Below are positions 9,366 to 17,653 of a stretch of DNA of 64,000 bases, piece by piece. The notes beneath the pieces are model-generated. The model ran no database searches, had not been told where the DNA came from, and saw nothing but the letters and a program-made list of their open reading frames with translations. This DNA comes from Bosea sp. 29B (GTDB lineage: Bacteria > Pseudomonadota > Alphaproteobacteria > Rhizobiales > Beijerinckiaceae): assembly GCF_902506165.1 (NCBI RefSeq), contig NZ_LR733817.1, positions 2,573,408 to 2,637,407 on the forward strand. Direction: 5' to 3'. Every line of letters begins with the position of its first letter. Within the stretch, counting starts at the first letter, position 1. A program made the translations under genes and the position numbers.

Positions 9366-12300
9366 TCCGCCGCCTCCCGGCCTGAGAGCATCGCCGCCGA
9401 GTTCGATCGGCTTGTCCAGAGCCCACGCTCCTGCGCCTCGGCGAGGCGCGCGCGGATCGAGGCCGCGGCCGGCGCATTCGCCCGCTCCAGCGCCTGCCAG
9501 ATGGCGGGATCGCCGCAGTAGGCCTGGAACACCGCATCGAACAGGCCGTCCGAGACGGCATCTGTCGCAGCCGCATAGACGAAGAGCGCATCGACGGCTT
9601 CCGCGAGCTCGGCCGCACCGCGCCAGCCATGGGCGAGATGGCTCGCGATCCAGCGGGGATGGCAGAGGCGGCCATGAACGATGCGCGAGACGTCCTCGGC
9701 CAGCGTTCTCGCCTTGGGCTTGTCAGGATCGGAGGTGTCGAGGCTGTAAAGCGCGGCCTTGCCGCCTTGCGCCTGCATCGCGGCGACGAAGCCGCCGATC
9801 ACGTCGGCGGCGCTGGTCGCTTCCAGGATGTCGCGCCCGGCCGTGTCGCTGACATGGACGAAGGCCTGCGCCTCGGCGACCCGGTTCGCGAAGCCGGCAT
9901 CGGCCGCAGCGGCGCCGTCCGGCCCGCCATAGGCATGGCTGGTGGCAGCAAGATAGGCCTCGCCGAGCTCGCCCCGCGCCTGCCAGTCGCCGTCGAGCGC
10001 CCGGTCGGCCATGGCGGCCCCATAGCGACCGGGCGCGGCGCCGAAGATGCGCGCGCCTGCCTTGCCGCGGCGGTGGGCGGCCGCGGGCTCGTTCCACTCA
10101 TCCGGCTCGTCGAGCGCGGCGACGGCACGCGCTGCCGCGTCGAGCAACGCGATCTGCGCCGGAAAGGTGTCGCGGAAGGCGCCGGAGATGCGAATGGTGA
10201 CATCGGCACGGGGCGCGGCGAACTTGGCTTGCGGGATGATCGAGAAGCCGGTGACGCGGGTCGAGCCATGGTCCCAGAGCGGTTCGACCCCCATCAGGTG
10301 CAAGGCATGGGCGATGTCCTCGCCGCCTGAGCGCAAGGTCGGCGAGGCCCAGAGGTCCATGACGATCCGGCGCGGATAGTCGCCTTCGTCCTGGAGATGC
10401 CTAGCGATGACGGCCTCGGCCGCTCTGGCGCCGAGCCTGGCGGCCGAGCGGGTCGGCAGGGCGCGCGGGTCGAGTGTCGAGAGGTTGCGCCCGCTCGGCA
10501 GCACGTCGGGCCGGCCGCGATGCGGCGCGCCGGCCGGGCCGGGCGGCACGAAGCCGGCATCGAGCGCCTTCAGCAGGTTGCGGCGCTCGTTGCCGGCGGA
10601 GGCTGGATCGGCGTCCGAAGAACCGAAGACATGCAGGCCGTCGCGGAAGGCAGTCTCGGCGAGATCGCAGAGATGGGCGTCGAGCGCCGCGAGCGCGCTC
10701 GGCATGTCCTGATCGGGCGTTACGCCGCTCGCCGCGGCGAGGCCGGAGTGCTTGGCCCGGTCGAGGATCTCGCGCGCGACCAGCTCGGCCCGGCGCGGAT
10801 CGAGCACCTGCGCCTGCGAATACTCCTCGACGAGATCGCGCAGCAGTGCCGCTTCGCCGGCCGTGTCGTGCGCTGCCAGAGGCGGTGGCAGATGGCCGAG
10901 CGTCAGTGCCGACAGCCGGCGCTTGGCCGGCGCCGCCTCGCCGGGATCGTCGACGACATAGGGGTAGATCACCGGCAGGGCGCCGACCGCGAGCCGCGGC
11001 CAGCAGGCGGCCGACAGCGCCACGGCCTTGCCGGGCAGCCACTCGGTCGTGCCATGGGTGCCGAGATGGATCAGCGCGTCGGTGCCGAGGATCTCGCGCA
11101 GGCCGAGATAGAAAGCGAGATAGGCGTGGCCCGGCGGCGCATCGGGGTCGTGATAGCGCACCTTGCGGTCGGGCGAGGCGTCGCGCGGGGGCTGCAAGGC
11201 GATGGCGAGCTTACCGAAGCGGACGAGCCGGAAGCGGAAGGACGCGCCGTCGCAGGCTGGGTTGGTTTCTGGCGAGCCGTGGCTGGCGAGCAGGGTTTCG
11301 CGCGCGGCGGCCGGGATGGTCGCGACCCAAGAGCGATAGGCGGCGAGCGGGACGGCGAAGTCGACTGGGCCCTCAGTGAGGGCCTGCATGAGGTCCGCGC
11401 CGCCCGTGTCGGACGGAGCTGGCCCGACCTCATATCCGGCCTCATTCAGCAACTCCCGGATCGCCAGCGCACTCGCCGGCGTATCCAGTCCGACAGCGAA
11501 GCCGGCGCGGCCGCCGCGGGCGGGATAGTCCGACATCACCAGCGCGACTTGCCGTTCGCTACGCGGCTTGCGGCCGAGAGCGACCCAGTTCGCCGCGAGG
11601 TCGGCGAGGTCGGCGATGCCGTCGGCATCTGGTGTGAGCCGCCGCAATGTCAGGCCGGTCGCCGGGTCGTTGATCTCCTGCTTGAAGGCGACGGGCATGG
11701 CACCGAGTCGTCCGTCGAACTCCGGCAGCGCCGCCTGCATCGCGAGGTCGGCGGCGGAGAGCCCGCGTGGCGAGGCCTCCCAGGCTTCGCGGGCGCTGCC
11801 GACCGGCACGGCCTGCAGGATCGGGCAATCGGCGGCGTCGAGTACGAAGCCTTCGCCGTCGCGGGCGGAGAAGGCGGTGGTGGTGACGATCAGCGCCGGC
11901 TTGCGGGTAGCGATCAGCGCGGCAAGTTCGCTGGTGACGCTCGCGTCCTTGAGGCTGGTCAGGGCAAGTGGGAGCGCCGCGAGGCCGCGCCCGGCGAGAG
12001 CCGCCGCAATCGCCTCGACCATCGCCGTATCGCCGGCGGCGACGCCGGAGCGGTAGACGAGAATGGGAATGAGCGGGGCGTTCGCCGGCAGGATCGCTAG
12101 GGCTTCGCGCCAGGGGAGGGGAGCCGCGTTCGGGCCGAGACCGAAGAGCGTGGGAAGCGGGATAGGGGCAAGGTCGCGCCGGCCCTCATCCCCCTGCCGG
12201 GACCTTCTCCCCCGAGGGGAGAAGGAAGCTGCCAGGGTTGTCGCGCTTTTCGTTAGCTGACCCTTCTCCCCTCGGGGGAGAAGGTGGCCCGGCGAAGCCG

Positions 12301-12799
12301 GGTCGGATGAGGGCAGCGCAGCGAGATAGTCATCGATGCGCGCCAGCAACCGCCGCATGTTCTCGGCACCGCCACCTGCATGGAAATAGCCCAGCAGCTC
12401 CGCCGCGAACTCCGGCGGCACCGTGCCGTATCCGGCGAGCCGCTCATCCTCACGGTCATCGCCCGGCAAAACCGCCAGAGCGATGCCATTCTGCCGGCAG
12501 GCGGCGGCGATCTGCTCGACGCCGTAGCGGAGATAGTCGAGCCCGCCGAGGCAGCGCAGCAGGACGAAGCGTGAGCCGGCGAGCGTCTTCTCGATCAGCA
12601 GGTCGATCGAGAGCGGATGCTTGAAGCGCCGGAGTGGGACCAAACGCAGGTCAAGCCCGCTATCGGGCGCGGCAGCCGCCAGCGCCGACAGGTCACTGTC
12701 GCTGAAGGAGAGGACGACGAGGTCTCCCGGCGGCAGAGCAAGGTCGACGGCGTCTTCGCCGTCGTCGAGCCTCACCTCGCTGGTCGAGAGAAGATGCAT
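9362..12799 (-). CDS. cobN: Aerobic cobaltochelatase subunit CobN
   Basis: CobN is the large tetrapyrrole-binding subunit of the ATP-dependent cobaltochelatase that inserts Co2+ into hydrogenobyrinic acid a,c-diamide, working with CobS and CobT (not in this window). The 1145-residue protein has the CobN/ChlH signatures, including IHLGTHGTTEWLPGKAVALS, YPYVVDDPGEAA and DVTIRISGAFRD. Residues about 162-205 are encoded by an inserted palindromic repeat at 12183-12313 and read LLPRGEKG...SFSPRGRR. They fall in a linker after the N-terminal domain and stay in frame. It lies 4 bp downstream of cobW and overlaps cobG by 4 bp. Confidence 0.95.
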   Translation of the reverse strand: MHLLSTSEVRLDDGEDAVDLALPPGDLVVLSFSDSDLSALAAAAPDSGLDLRLVPLRRFKHPLSIDLLIEKTLAGSRFVLLRCLGGLDYLRYGVEQIAAACRQNGIALAVLPGDDREDERLAGYGTVPPEFAAELLGYFHAGGGAENMRRLLARIDDYLAALPSSDPASPGHLLPRGEKGQLTKSATTLAASFSPRGRRSRQGDEGRRDLAPIPLPTLFGLGPNAAPLPWREALAILPANAPLIPILVYRSGVAAGDTAMVEAIAAALAGRGLAALPLALTSLKDASVTSELAALIATRKPALIVTTTAFSARDGEGFVLDAADCPILQAVPVGSAREAWEASPRGLSAADLAMQAALPEFDGRLGAMPVAFKQEINDPATGLTLRRLTPDADGIADLADLAANWVALGRKPRSERQVALVMSDYPARGGRAGFAVGLDTPASALAIRELLNEAGYEVGPAPSDTGGADLMQALTEGPVDFAVPLAAYRSWVATIPAAARETLLASHGSPETNPACDGASFRFRLVRFGKLAIALQPPRDASPDRKVRYHDPDAPPGHAYLAFYLGLREILGTDALIHLGTHGTTEWLPGKAVALSAACWPRLAVGALPVIYPYVVDDPGEAAPAKRRLSALTLGHLPPPLAAHDTAGEAALLRDLVEEYSQAQVLDPRRAELVAREILDRAKHSGLAAASGVTPDQDMPSALAALDAHLCDLAETAFRDGLHVFGSSDADPASAGNERRNLLKALDAGFVPPGPAGAPHRGRPDVLPSGRNLSTLDPRALPTRSAARLGARAAEAVIARHLQDEGDYPRRIVMDLWASPTLRSGGEDIAHALHLMGVEPLWDHGSTRVTGFSIIPQAKFAAPRADVTIRISGAFRDTFPAQIALLDAAARAVAALDEPDEWNEPAAAHRRGKAGARIFGAAPGRYGAAMADRALDGDWQARGELGEAYLAATSHAYGGPDGAAAADAGFANRVAEAQAFVHVSDTAGRDILEATSAADVIGGFVAAMQAQGGKAALYSLDTSDPDKPKARTLAEDVSRIVHGRLCHPRWIASHLAHGWRGAAELAEAVDALFVYAAATDAVSDGLFDAVFQAYCGDPAIWQALERANAPAAASIRARLAEAQERGLWTSRSNSAAMLSGREAAE
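12183..12313. repeat. Palindromic repeat element inserted in frame inside cobN
   Basis: About 131 bp form a composite palindrome. The outer ends read CCCTCATCC and GGATGAGGG. Inside lie two mirror-image hairpin modules, CCTTCTCCCCCGAGGGGAGAAGG on one side and its near reverse complement on the other, separated by about 35 bp. A small GGCCCGGCGAAGCCGGGTC hairpin sits at the right end. This layout matches the dispersed extragenic palindromes common in Hyphomicrobiales genomes, but here it lies within a coding region and keeps the frame. Confidence 0.85.
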
Positions 12800-12803
12800 C
12801 GCA

Positions 12804-13853
12804 TCAGCCGGCGAGCGCTGCTTCCACAGCGGCGCGGTCGAAGCCCTTGAGACCGATCACCACGAGCCGGCCGTCGCGAGCCTCATCCGCCCCCCAGGCC
12901 CGGTCGTAATGGTGGCCGACGCGCCGGCCGACGCCCTGCACGACGAGCCGCATCGGCTTACCGGGGATGCCGGCAAAGCCCTTGAGGCGCAGCACGCCCT
13001 CGGCCTCGGCCGCCCTGGCGACGCGGGCGACGAGCTCTTCCGGTGAGCCGGCCTGCGGCAATGGCAGCGCAACGCTGTCGAAGTCGTCATGGTCATGATC
13101 CTCGCCCTCGCCATGATGCGAGGGACGGGCGGCGAGGTCGGTCTCGGCGGCGGCACCGAGCCCGATGATCAGGGCCGGCTCGACCTTGCCATGGGCGGTC
13201 TCGACCACCTTGATCGCCTTGGGCAGATGCTGGGCGATCTCGGCCTTGACCCGTTCGCGCCCGGCGGCATCGAGGATATCGCTCTTGTTGAGCAGGATCA
13301 GGTCGGCGCAGAGGATCTGATCCTCGAACACCTCCTCCAGCGGGTTGTCGTGGTCGACAGCCTGGTCCTGTGCGGCCTGCGCCTTCAGAGCCTCGGGATC
13401 GTCGGCGAACTGGCCTTCGGCCACCGCCGGCCCGTCGACCACGGCGATGACGCCGTCGACGGTGACGCGCGAACGGATCGCCGGCCAGTTAAAGGCCTTG
13501 ACCAGCGGCTTCGGCAGAGCCAGGCCCGAGGTCTCGATCAGGATGTGCTGCGGCGGGGTTTCCCGGTTCAGCAGCTTTTCCAGCGCCGGCACGAAATCGT
13601 CGGCGACCGTGCAGCAGATGCAGCCATTCGGCAGTTCGACGATGTCGTCCTGCGTGCAGCCCTCGATCCCGCAGCCGGCGATGAAGGAGCCGTCGAAGCC
13701 GAGATCGCCGAATTCGTTGACGAGAACGGCGAGGCGCTTGCCGCCGGCATTCTCAAGCAGATGGCGGACGAGGGTGGTCTTACCGGCGCCGAGGAAGCCG
13801 GTGATGATCGTGCACGGCACCTTGCCGAGCACGGGGTTCTGCGGAGCGTTCAT
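12804..13853 (-). CDS. cobW: CobW-family GTPase / metallochaperone
   Basis: This is a G3E-family GTPase thought to deliver or sort cobalt for cobaltochelatase. The 349-residue protein has Walker A GAGKTTL near residue 20 and the family metal-binding GCICC motif near residue 77. It also has a VIAVVDGP switch region, NKSD for guanine recognition near residue 182, and a histidine/aspartate-rich loop (HHGEGEDHDHDD) near residue 245. It lies between the DUF1636 gene (4-bp overlap) and cobN (4-bp gap). It is therefore part of the riboswitch-led transcript. Confidence 0.95.
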   Translation of the reverse strand: MNAPQNPVLGKVPCTIITGFLGAGKTTLVRHLLENAGGKRLAVLVNEFGDLGFDGSFIAGCGIEGCTQDDIVELPNGCICCTVADDFVPALEKLLNRETPPQHILIETSGLALPKPLVKAFNWPAIRSRVTVDGVIAVVDGPAVAEGQFADDPEALKAQAAQDQAVDHDNPLEEVFEDQILCADLILLNKSDILDAAGRERVKAEIAQHLPKAIKVVETAHGKVEPALIIGLGAAAETDLAARPSHHGEGEDHDHDDFDSVALPLPQAGSPEELVARVARAAEAEGVLRLKGFAGIPGKPMRLVVQGVGRRVGHHYDRAWGADEARDGRLVVIGLKGFDRAAVEAALAG

Positions 13854-14275
13854 TGATCAGATCCTTGCTGGCGCGGCAGAGGGGGCACGCGCGCGACCAC
13901 GCCCTTGCGGAACGAGGCGGGTCTTTCCTTCCAGGGAACGATGCCGTTGGCGCTGGCGGCGAATTTTTCCGCCCCGCTGACGATCTCGTCGAGATGAAGA
14001 CCGGCGTCGAGATCGCCGATCAGATAGGTCCACTTGCCCTCGGCCGCGAGCGCGATCGTGCAGGGCCGCTTGCAGACGGAAAGGCATTCGACCGGGATGA
14101 CGGCGATGCCGCTGCCGGCCATGCGTTCGGAAAGCGCCGCCGCGAGGCCAATGCCGGGCTGGTCATAGCCCTCCGGCAGGTCTTCGCGCTGGCGCCGGCA
14201 GACGGTGCAAACATGGATGGTGCAGCCCAGCTCCAGCCGGGCTTCCGTCGCGAGGGCGAGATCGCCTCCGAGCAT
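13850..14275 (-). CDS. DUF1636 protein, ferredoxin-like cysteine protein
   Basis: The 141-residue protein has the cysteine layout of the DUF1636 family: CTVCRR near residue 23 and CLSVCKRPC near residue 65. This resembles the thioredoxin-like [2Fe-2S] ferredoxins. The function is not established; the recurring neighbourhood with cobW suggests metal or redox support for cobalt insertion, which is inference. A GGAGGCG Shine-Dalgarno sequence sits 6-7 bp before ATG 14275. Its stop overlaps cobW by 4 bp, and cbtA lies 48 bp upstream. Confidence 0.85.
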   Translation of the reverse strand: MLGGDLALATEARLELGCTIHVCTVCRRQREDLPEGYDQPGIGLAAALSERMAGSGIAVIPVECLSVCKRPCTIALAAEGKWTYLIGDLDAGLHLDEIVSGAEKFAASANGIVPWKERPASFRKGVVARVPPLPRQQGSDQ

Positions 14276-14323
14276 CGAAACGCCTCCTTGGATTGGCGTG
14301 GCCGTCGCCGGCCGCGCGAGGCG

Positions 14324-15079
14324 TCAGGCGACCGCGGTCACGGCGCTGCGGCGCGCGAGCCAGGGCCAGAGCACGCCGACGGCGAAGCCGGTGACGAGCC
14401 AGAGCGCGGCCTGGATGGCGAGCGAAAGCGCGGCGAAATGCGCGGCGATCTCGGCCGGCACCTTGCTTTCCGGCGCGGCCGGATGCGGCGCACCGATCAG
14501 ATGCGGCAGCAGCAAGGCGAGTACGGCGAGTGCCCGAGCCCAGGAAGCCTCGACGCGCAGGAAGACGAAGAGCGCGCCGGCGGTGACCACGGCCGTCAGC
14601 AGCCACCAGAGCTGTCGCTGCTGCAGCTCGGCCGCCGCGGAGCCCGGCAATTCCGGCGCCAGCCCCATGGCTGGAGCAAGGCCGAAGGCAAGGAAGCCGC
14701 AGACGGCCCAGGCGAGCGCCCGGCGCTGGTCGATCTGTTCGTTCGCGGCGATCATCCCGCCGAGCAACAATGCGGCGAAGCCGATCGCGGTGCCGATCGT
14801 CACCAGGCTGGTGAAGGCGGTGCGCTGCAAGCCGTCCTGCGGCTTCCATTCATGCTCGCCGGTGTGCTCGGCGCCGGCTTTCGGGTCGTTATGGGCGAGA
14901 ACGATGCGGGCACCGTCAGAGAAGGCGGCTTGCATCGGTGCGCCCTGCGCGCGCAACGCCGCCTCATAAGTCTCGGCCTTGAGGATCAGCGGGGTGGTGG
15001 TGACGTGCTGGAGCGCCGAGATCAGCAGCCCAGCCAAAAGCCCGGCCAGGATGCTGACCGTGAGAACACGCGTGACCAT
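14324..15079 (-). CDS. cbtA: CbtA-family cobalt transporter subunit (predicted)
   Basis: The 251-residue integral membrane protein has about five to six predicted helices. It opens with TVSILAGLLAGLLISALQ, followed by a periplasmic-looking segment rich in His and acidic residues (HTGEHEW near residue 73). The CbtA family pairs with CbtB and is found under B12 riboswitches as a predicted cobalt uptake system. That functional label rests on comparative genomics more than on biochemistry. It is 10 bp downstream of cbtB and 48 bp before the DUF1636 gene. Confidence 0.88.
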   Translation of the reverse strand: MVTRVLTVSILAGLLAGLLISALQHVTTTPLILKAETYEAALRAQGAPMQAAFSDGARIVLAHNDPKAGAEHTGEHEWKPQDGLQRTAFTSLVTIGTAIGFAALLLGGMIAANEQIDQRRALAWAVCGFLAFGLAPAMGLAPELPGSAAAELQQRQLWWLLTAVVTAGALFVFLRVEASWARALAVLALLLPHLIGAPHPAAPESKVPAEIAAHFAALSLAIQAALWLVTGFAVGVLWPWLARRSAVTAVA

Positions 15080-15089
15080 GTGCTTCCCC

Positions 15090-15263
15090 TCAATGACAGG
15101 GAAAAGCGAGGCCGTGACGGGTGTCGTGCGCCGCGTTGTGGACAGTGGACGAGGCGGCGAAGCCGACGGTGTAGATCAGCACGAAGCCGAGGATCAGCGC
15201 GGCGGCGACGGCTTTCGCCCGTTCCGAAACGCTGGCCTGGCTGGTGACGGTAGCCGTATTCAT
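15090..15263 (-). CDS. cbtB: CbtB, small cobalt transporter subunit (predicted)
   Basis: This 57-residue protein has one membrane helix (about residues 16-36). Its C-terminal tail carries closely spaced histidines and a cysteine (VHNAAHDTRHGLAFPCH), the conserved metal-binding signature of CbtB. ATG 15263 is preceded by AAGGAGA at good spacing. A longer open frame extends upstream but runs into the riboswitch, so it is not coding. It is the first gene after the riboswitch. Confidence 0.9.
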   Translation of the reverse strand: MNTATVTSQASVSERAKAVAAALILGFVLIYTVGFAASSTVHNAAHDTRHGLAFPCH

Positions 15264-15309
15264 CTGGTTCTCCTTGGCCACCCCACCGGCAGCCTGCTGG
15301 ACGACATCG

Positions 15310-15463
15310 AAAGACGGCAGGTCTCCTGGCTCACGGCTTGGTGTCCTGCTCCGCCTTCCCGGGAAACCCAGTGGCCGATGGCGCAGGACGCGCCGCTTAC
15401 AGTTGCGGGGGCAGCCGCGGTCCTTCACCGCGTTCCCTTTTCACCTCGTCGTCGAGGCACCGT
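15310..15463 (-). promoter_or_regulatory. Cobalamin (B12) riboswitch
   Basis: Read on the minus strand, the segment begins GGTGCCTCGACGACGAGG and continues with AAAAGGGAACGCGGTGAAGG. It then has the highly conserved GCTGCCCCCGCAACTGTAAG core, GCCACTGG, GGGAAGGCG and finally the B12-box AGCCAGGAGACCTGCC. These are the conserved blocks of the cobalamin riboswitch in the right order and spacing. It ends about 45 bp before cbtB. It should turn down cbtBA-DUF1636-cobW-cobNGHIJ when adenosylcobalamin is plentiful. Confidence 0.97.
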
Positions 15464-15525
15464 CACGGATGATCATTAGCCACAGGCGCGGTGCTGTGCA
15501 ATGCACGACGTATCCTTGGAAACGA

Positions 15526-16050
15526 ATGCCAGATATGACCCTTCCTCCGCTCACCCTCGTCCTTGGCGGCGCCCGCTCCGGCAAGAGCCGTCACGCCGAG
15601 GCGCTGATCGAGGCGCTGCCGGCGCCTTGGACCTATATTGCGACTGCCCAGGCCTATGACGACGAGATGCGCGCCCGCATCGCCGAGCATCGCGCCAGGC
15701 GCTCGCGCGATTGGCAGACGGTCGATGCGCCGGTGGCTCTGCCCGAGGCGATTCGCAACGCCAGGCCCGGGCAACCGATCCTCGTCGACTGCCTGACGCT
15801 CTGGTTGACCAATCTGCTGCTCGCCGAGCGCGACATCGCGATCGCCACCGGTGAGCTCGTGGCAGCTTGCCGCGAGGCGAGCGCGCCGGTGGTGCTGGTC
15901 TCGAACGAGGTCGGCCTCGGCATCGTGCCGGACAATGCGCTCGCCCGCCGCTTCCGCGACGAGGCCGGCCGCCTGCATCAGCGGCTTGCGGCGCAGGCCG
16001 GGCGCGTGGTCTTCATGGTCGCCGGATTGCCGATGCAGGTGAAGTCGTAG
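15526..16050 (+). CDS. cobP: Adenosylcobinamide kinase / guanylyltransferase CobP
   Basis: CobP (CobU in enteric bacteria) phosphorylates adenosylcobinamide and then transfers GMP to give AdoCbi-GDP. From ATG 15526 it has 174 residues. The P-loop GGARSGKSRHAE is at about residue 15, the family block TYIATAQAYDDEM near residue 37, and LVDCLTLWLTNLL near residue 90. SNEVGLGIVP lies near residue 128. An alternative ATG lies 9 bp downstream. It is divergent from cbtB across the riboswitch and followed closely by cobO. Confidence 0.93.
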   Translation: MPDMTLPPLTLVLGGARSGKSRHAEALIEALPAPWTYIATAQAYDDEMRARIAEHRARRSRDWQTVDAPVALPEAIRNARPGQPILVDCLTLWLTNLLLAERDIAIATGELVAACREASAPVVLVSNEVGLGIVPDNALARRFRDEAGRLHQRLAAQAGRVVFMVAGLPMQVKS

Positions 16051-16064
16051 AGCGAAGTGACGAG

Positions 16065-16676
16065 ATGACGAACGAGGTCGAGGACGCTGCCCGCCATAAG
16101 GCGAAGATGGAAAAGCGCAAGGCGGTGCAGGACGCCGAGGTCGCTGGCAAGACGCTGGAGAAGGGCCTGCTGATCGTCAATACCGGCCCGGGCAAGGGCA
16201 AGTCGACTGCCGCTTTCGGCCTGATCCTGCGCGCGCTCGGCCATGGCTGGCGCATCGGCGTCGTCCAGTTCATCAAGGGCGCCTGGTCGACCGGCGAGCG
16301 CAAGGCGCTGGAGGCTTTCGGCGACCAGGTCTCCTGGCATTCGATGGGCGAGGGCTTCACCTGGGAGACGCAGGACAAGGCCCGCGACATCGCTGCCGCG
16401 ACGCGCGCCTTCGAGAAAGCCAGGGAGTTGATGGCCGACGAAGGCATCCGGCTGCTGGTGCTCGACGAGCTCAATATCGCCCTGCGCTACGACTACCTGC
16501 CGCTCCCCGAGGTCGTGGCGGTGCTGCAGGCGCGCCGCCCTGATCTCCACGTCGTCGTCACCGGCCGCAATGCCAAGCCGGAGCTGATCGAAGCGGCTGA
16601 CCTCGTGACGGAAATGACGCTGGTGAAGCACCACTTCGCCGCCGGGGTAAAGGCACAGGAGGGGATCGAGTTCTAG
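16065..16676 (+). CDS. cobO: Corrinoid adenosyltransferase CobO
   Basis: CobO (BtuR type) uses ATP to adenosylate Co(I) corrinoids. The 203-residue protein has an N-terminal basic helix and a P-loop NTGPGKGKSTAAFG near residue 42. IGVVQFIKGAW follows near residue 66 and VLDELNIALRYDYL near residue 138, all diagnostic. The start is ATG 16065, 14 bp after cobP. The last 4 bp overlap the stop end of cobD on the other strand. Confidence 0.95.
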   Translation: MTNEVEDAARHKAKMEKRKAVQDAEVAGKTLEKGLLIVNTGPGKGKSTAAFGLILRALGHGWRIGVVQFIKGAWSTGERKALEAFGDQVSWHSMGEGFTWETQDKARDIAAATRAFEKARELMADEGIRLLVLDELNIALRYDYLPLPEVVAVLQARRPDLHVVVTGRNAKPELIEAADLVTEMTLVKHHFAAGVKAQEGIEF

Positions 16677-17653
16677 AGGGCTAGCGCGAACAGAATTCCA
16701 ATTCCCGCCAACCCCCAGAGCAGCAGGCAGGCGCGGCGATAGAGGGCAAGAGCCCGCCGGATATCCGCAGCCGTTGCCTCCGCCCTTCCATCGCCCATCC
16801 AGCCATCCTCGACCCTGACCGCGCCATAGACGCGCGGGCCGGCCAGGCGGAGCCCGAGCGCACCTGCCATTGCAGCCTCCGGCCAGCCGGCATTGGGCGA
16901 GCGGTGGCGGCGGGCATCGCGGCGCACGGCGCGCCAGGCGGCGCCGGCATCGGCCTGCCGGTCGAGCGCCGCGGCGACGGTCAGCAGCAGCGCGGTCAGC
17001 CGCGAAGCCGGCAGGTTGACGAGATCGTCGAGCCGGGCCGCCGCCCAGCCGAAGGCGAGATGGCGTGGCGATTTGTGGCCGATCATCGAATCGGCGGTGT
17101 TGATCGCCTTGTAGAGCACCCCGCCCGGCAGGCCGCCCACACCGAGCCAGAAGGCTGGCGCGACGATGCCATCGGAAAAATTCTCGGAGAGACTCTCGAT
17201 CGCGGCGCGTGCGACACCGGCTTCATCGAGGCTCTCCGGATCGCGACCGACGATCATCGAGACAGCCTTGCGTCCCCCGATGAGCCCGCCCTGCTCCAAC
17301 CCCTCGGCGACGCGGGCGACATGCTCATGCAGGCTGCGCTGTGCCAGCAGGCTCGAGGCCAGCAGCGCTAGCGGCAGCAGAGCGAGCGGCCCGGCAAGAC
17401 GGCAGAGTGCGGCAAGGACAAATGAGACGACGAGCGCCACCCCAAGCAGGATCACGAGCGCAACGACGCCGGCCACTCGCCGCATCGCGAAACTCATGGT
17501 CTCGCGATTGAGGTGGCGATCCAGCCAGCCGATCAGCGCGCCGATCCAGGTGACGGGATGGCCGATCCATGCGAACAGGCGCGCCGGATAGCCGATCGCC
17601 GCCTCGATCAGGAGGGCGGCGAGGAGGAGCGGCAGGCTTGTGGAGAGCGACAT
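16673..17653 (-). CDS. cobD: Adenosylcobinamide-phosphate synthase CobD (CbiB type)
   Basis: This membrane enzyme joins adenosylcobyric acid to (R)-1-amino-2-propanol or its phosphate. The 326-residue protein has an N-terminal helix with IGYPARLFAWIGHPVTWIGALI. It also has the conserved blocks ARAAIESLSENFSDGIVAP near residue 150 and YKAINTADSMIGH near residue 180, diagnostic of CbiB/CobD. ATG 17653 overlaps the divergent cobC ATG 17652 (shared CATG). A clear Shine-Dalgarno is not seen for cobD. It ends tail-to-tail with cobO. Confidence 0.93.
   Translation of the reverse strand: MSLSTSLPLLLAALLIEAAIGYPARLFAWIGHPVTWIGALIGWLDRHLNRETMSFAMRRVAGVVALVILLGVALVVSFVLAALCRLAGPLALLPLALLASSLLAQRSLHEHVARVAEGLEQGGLIGGRKAVSMIVGRDPESLDEAGVARAAIESLSENFSDGIVAPAFWLGVGGLPGGVLYKAINTADSMIGHKSPRHLAFGWAAARLDDLVNLPASRLTALLLTVAAALDRQADAGAAWRAVRRDARRHRSPNAGWPEAAMAGALGLRLAGPRVYGAVRVEDGWMGDGRAEATAADIRRALALYRRACLLLWGLAGIGILFALAL

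Noticed and set aside
12183..12313. cobN broken by a frameshift at the repeat
   Set aside because: The frame stays open through the repeat, and conserved CobN sequence resumes on both sides.
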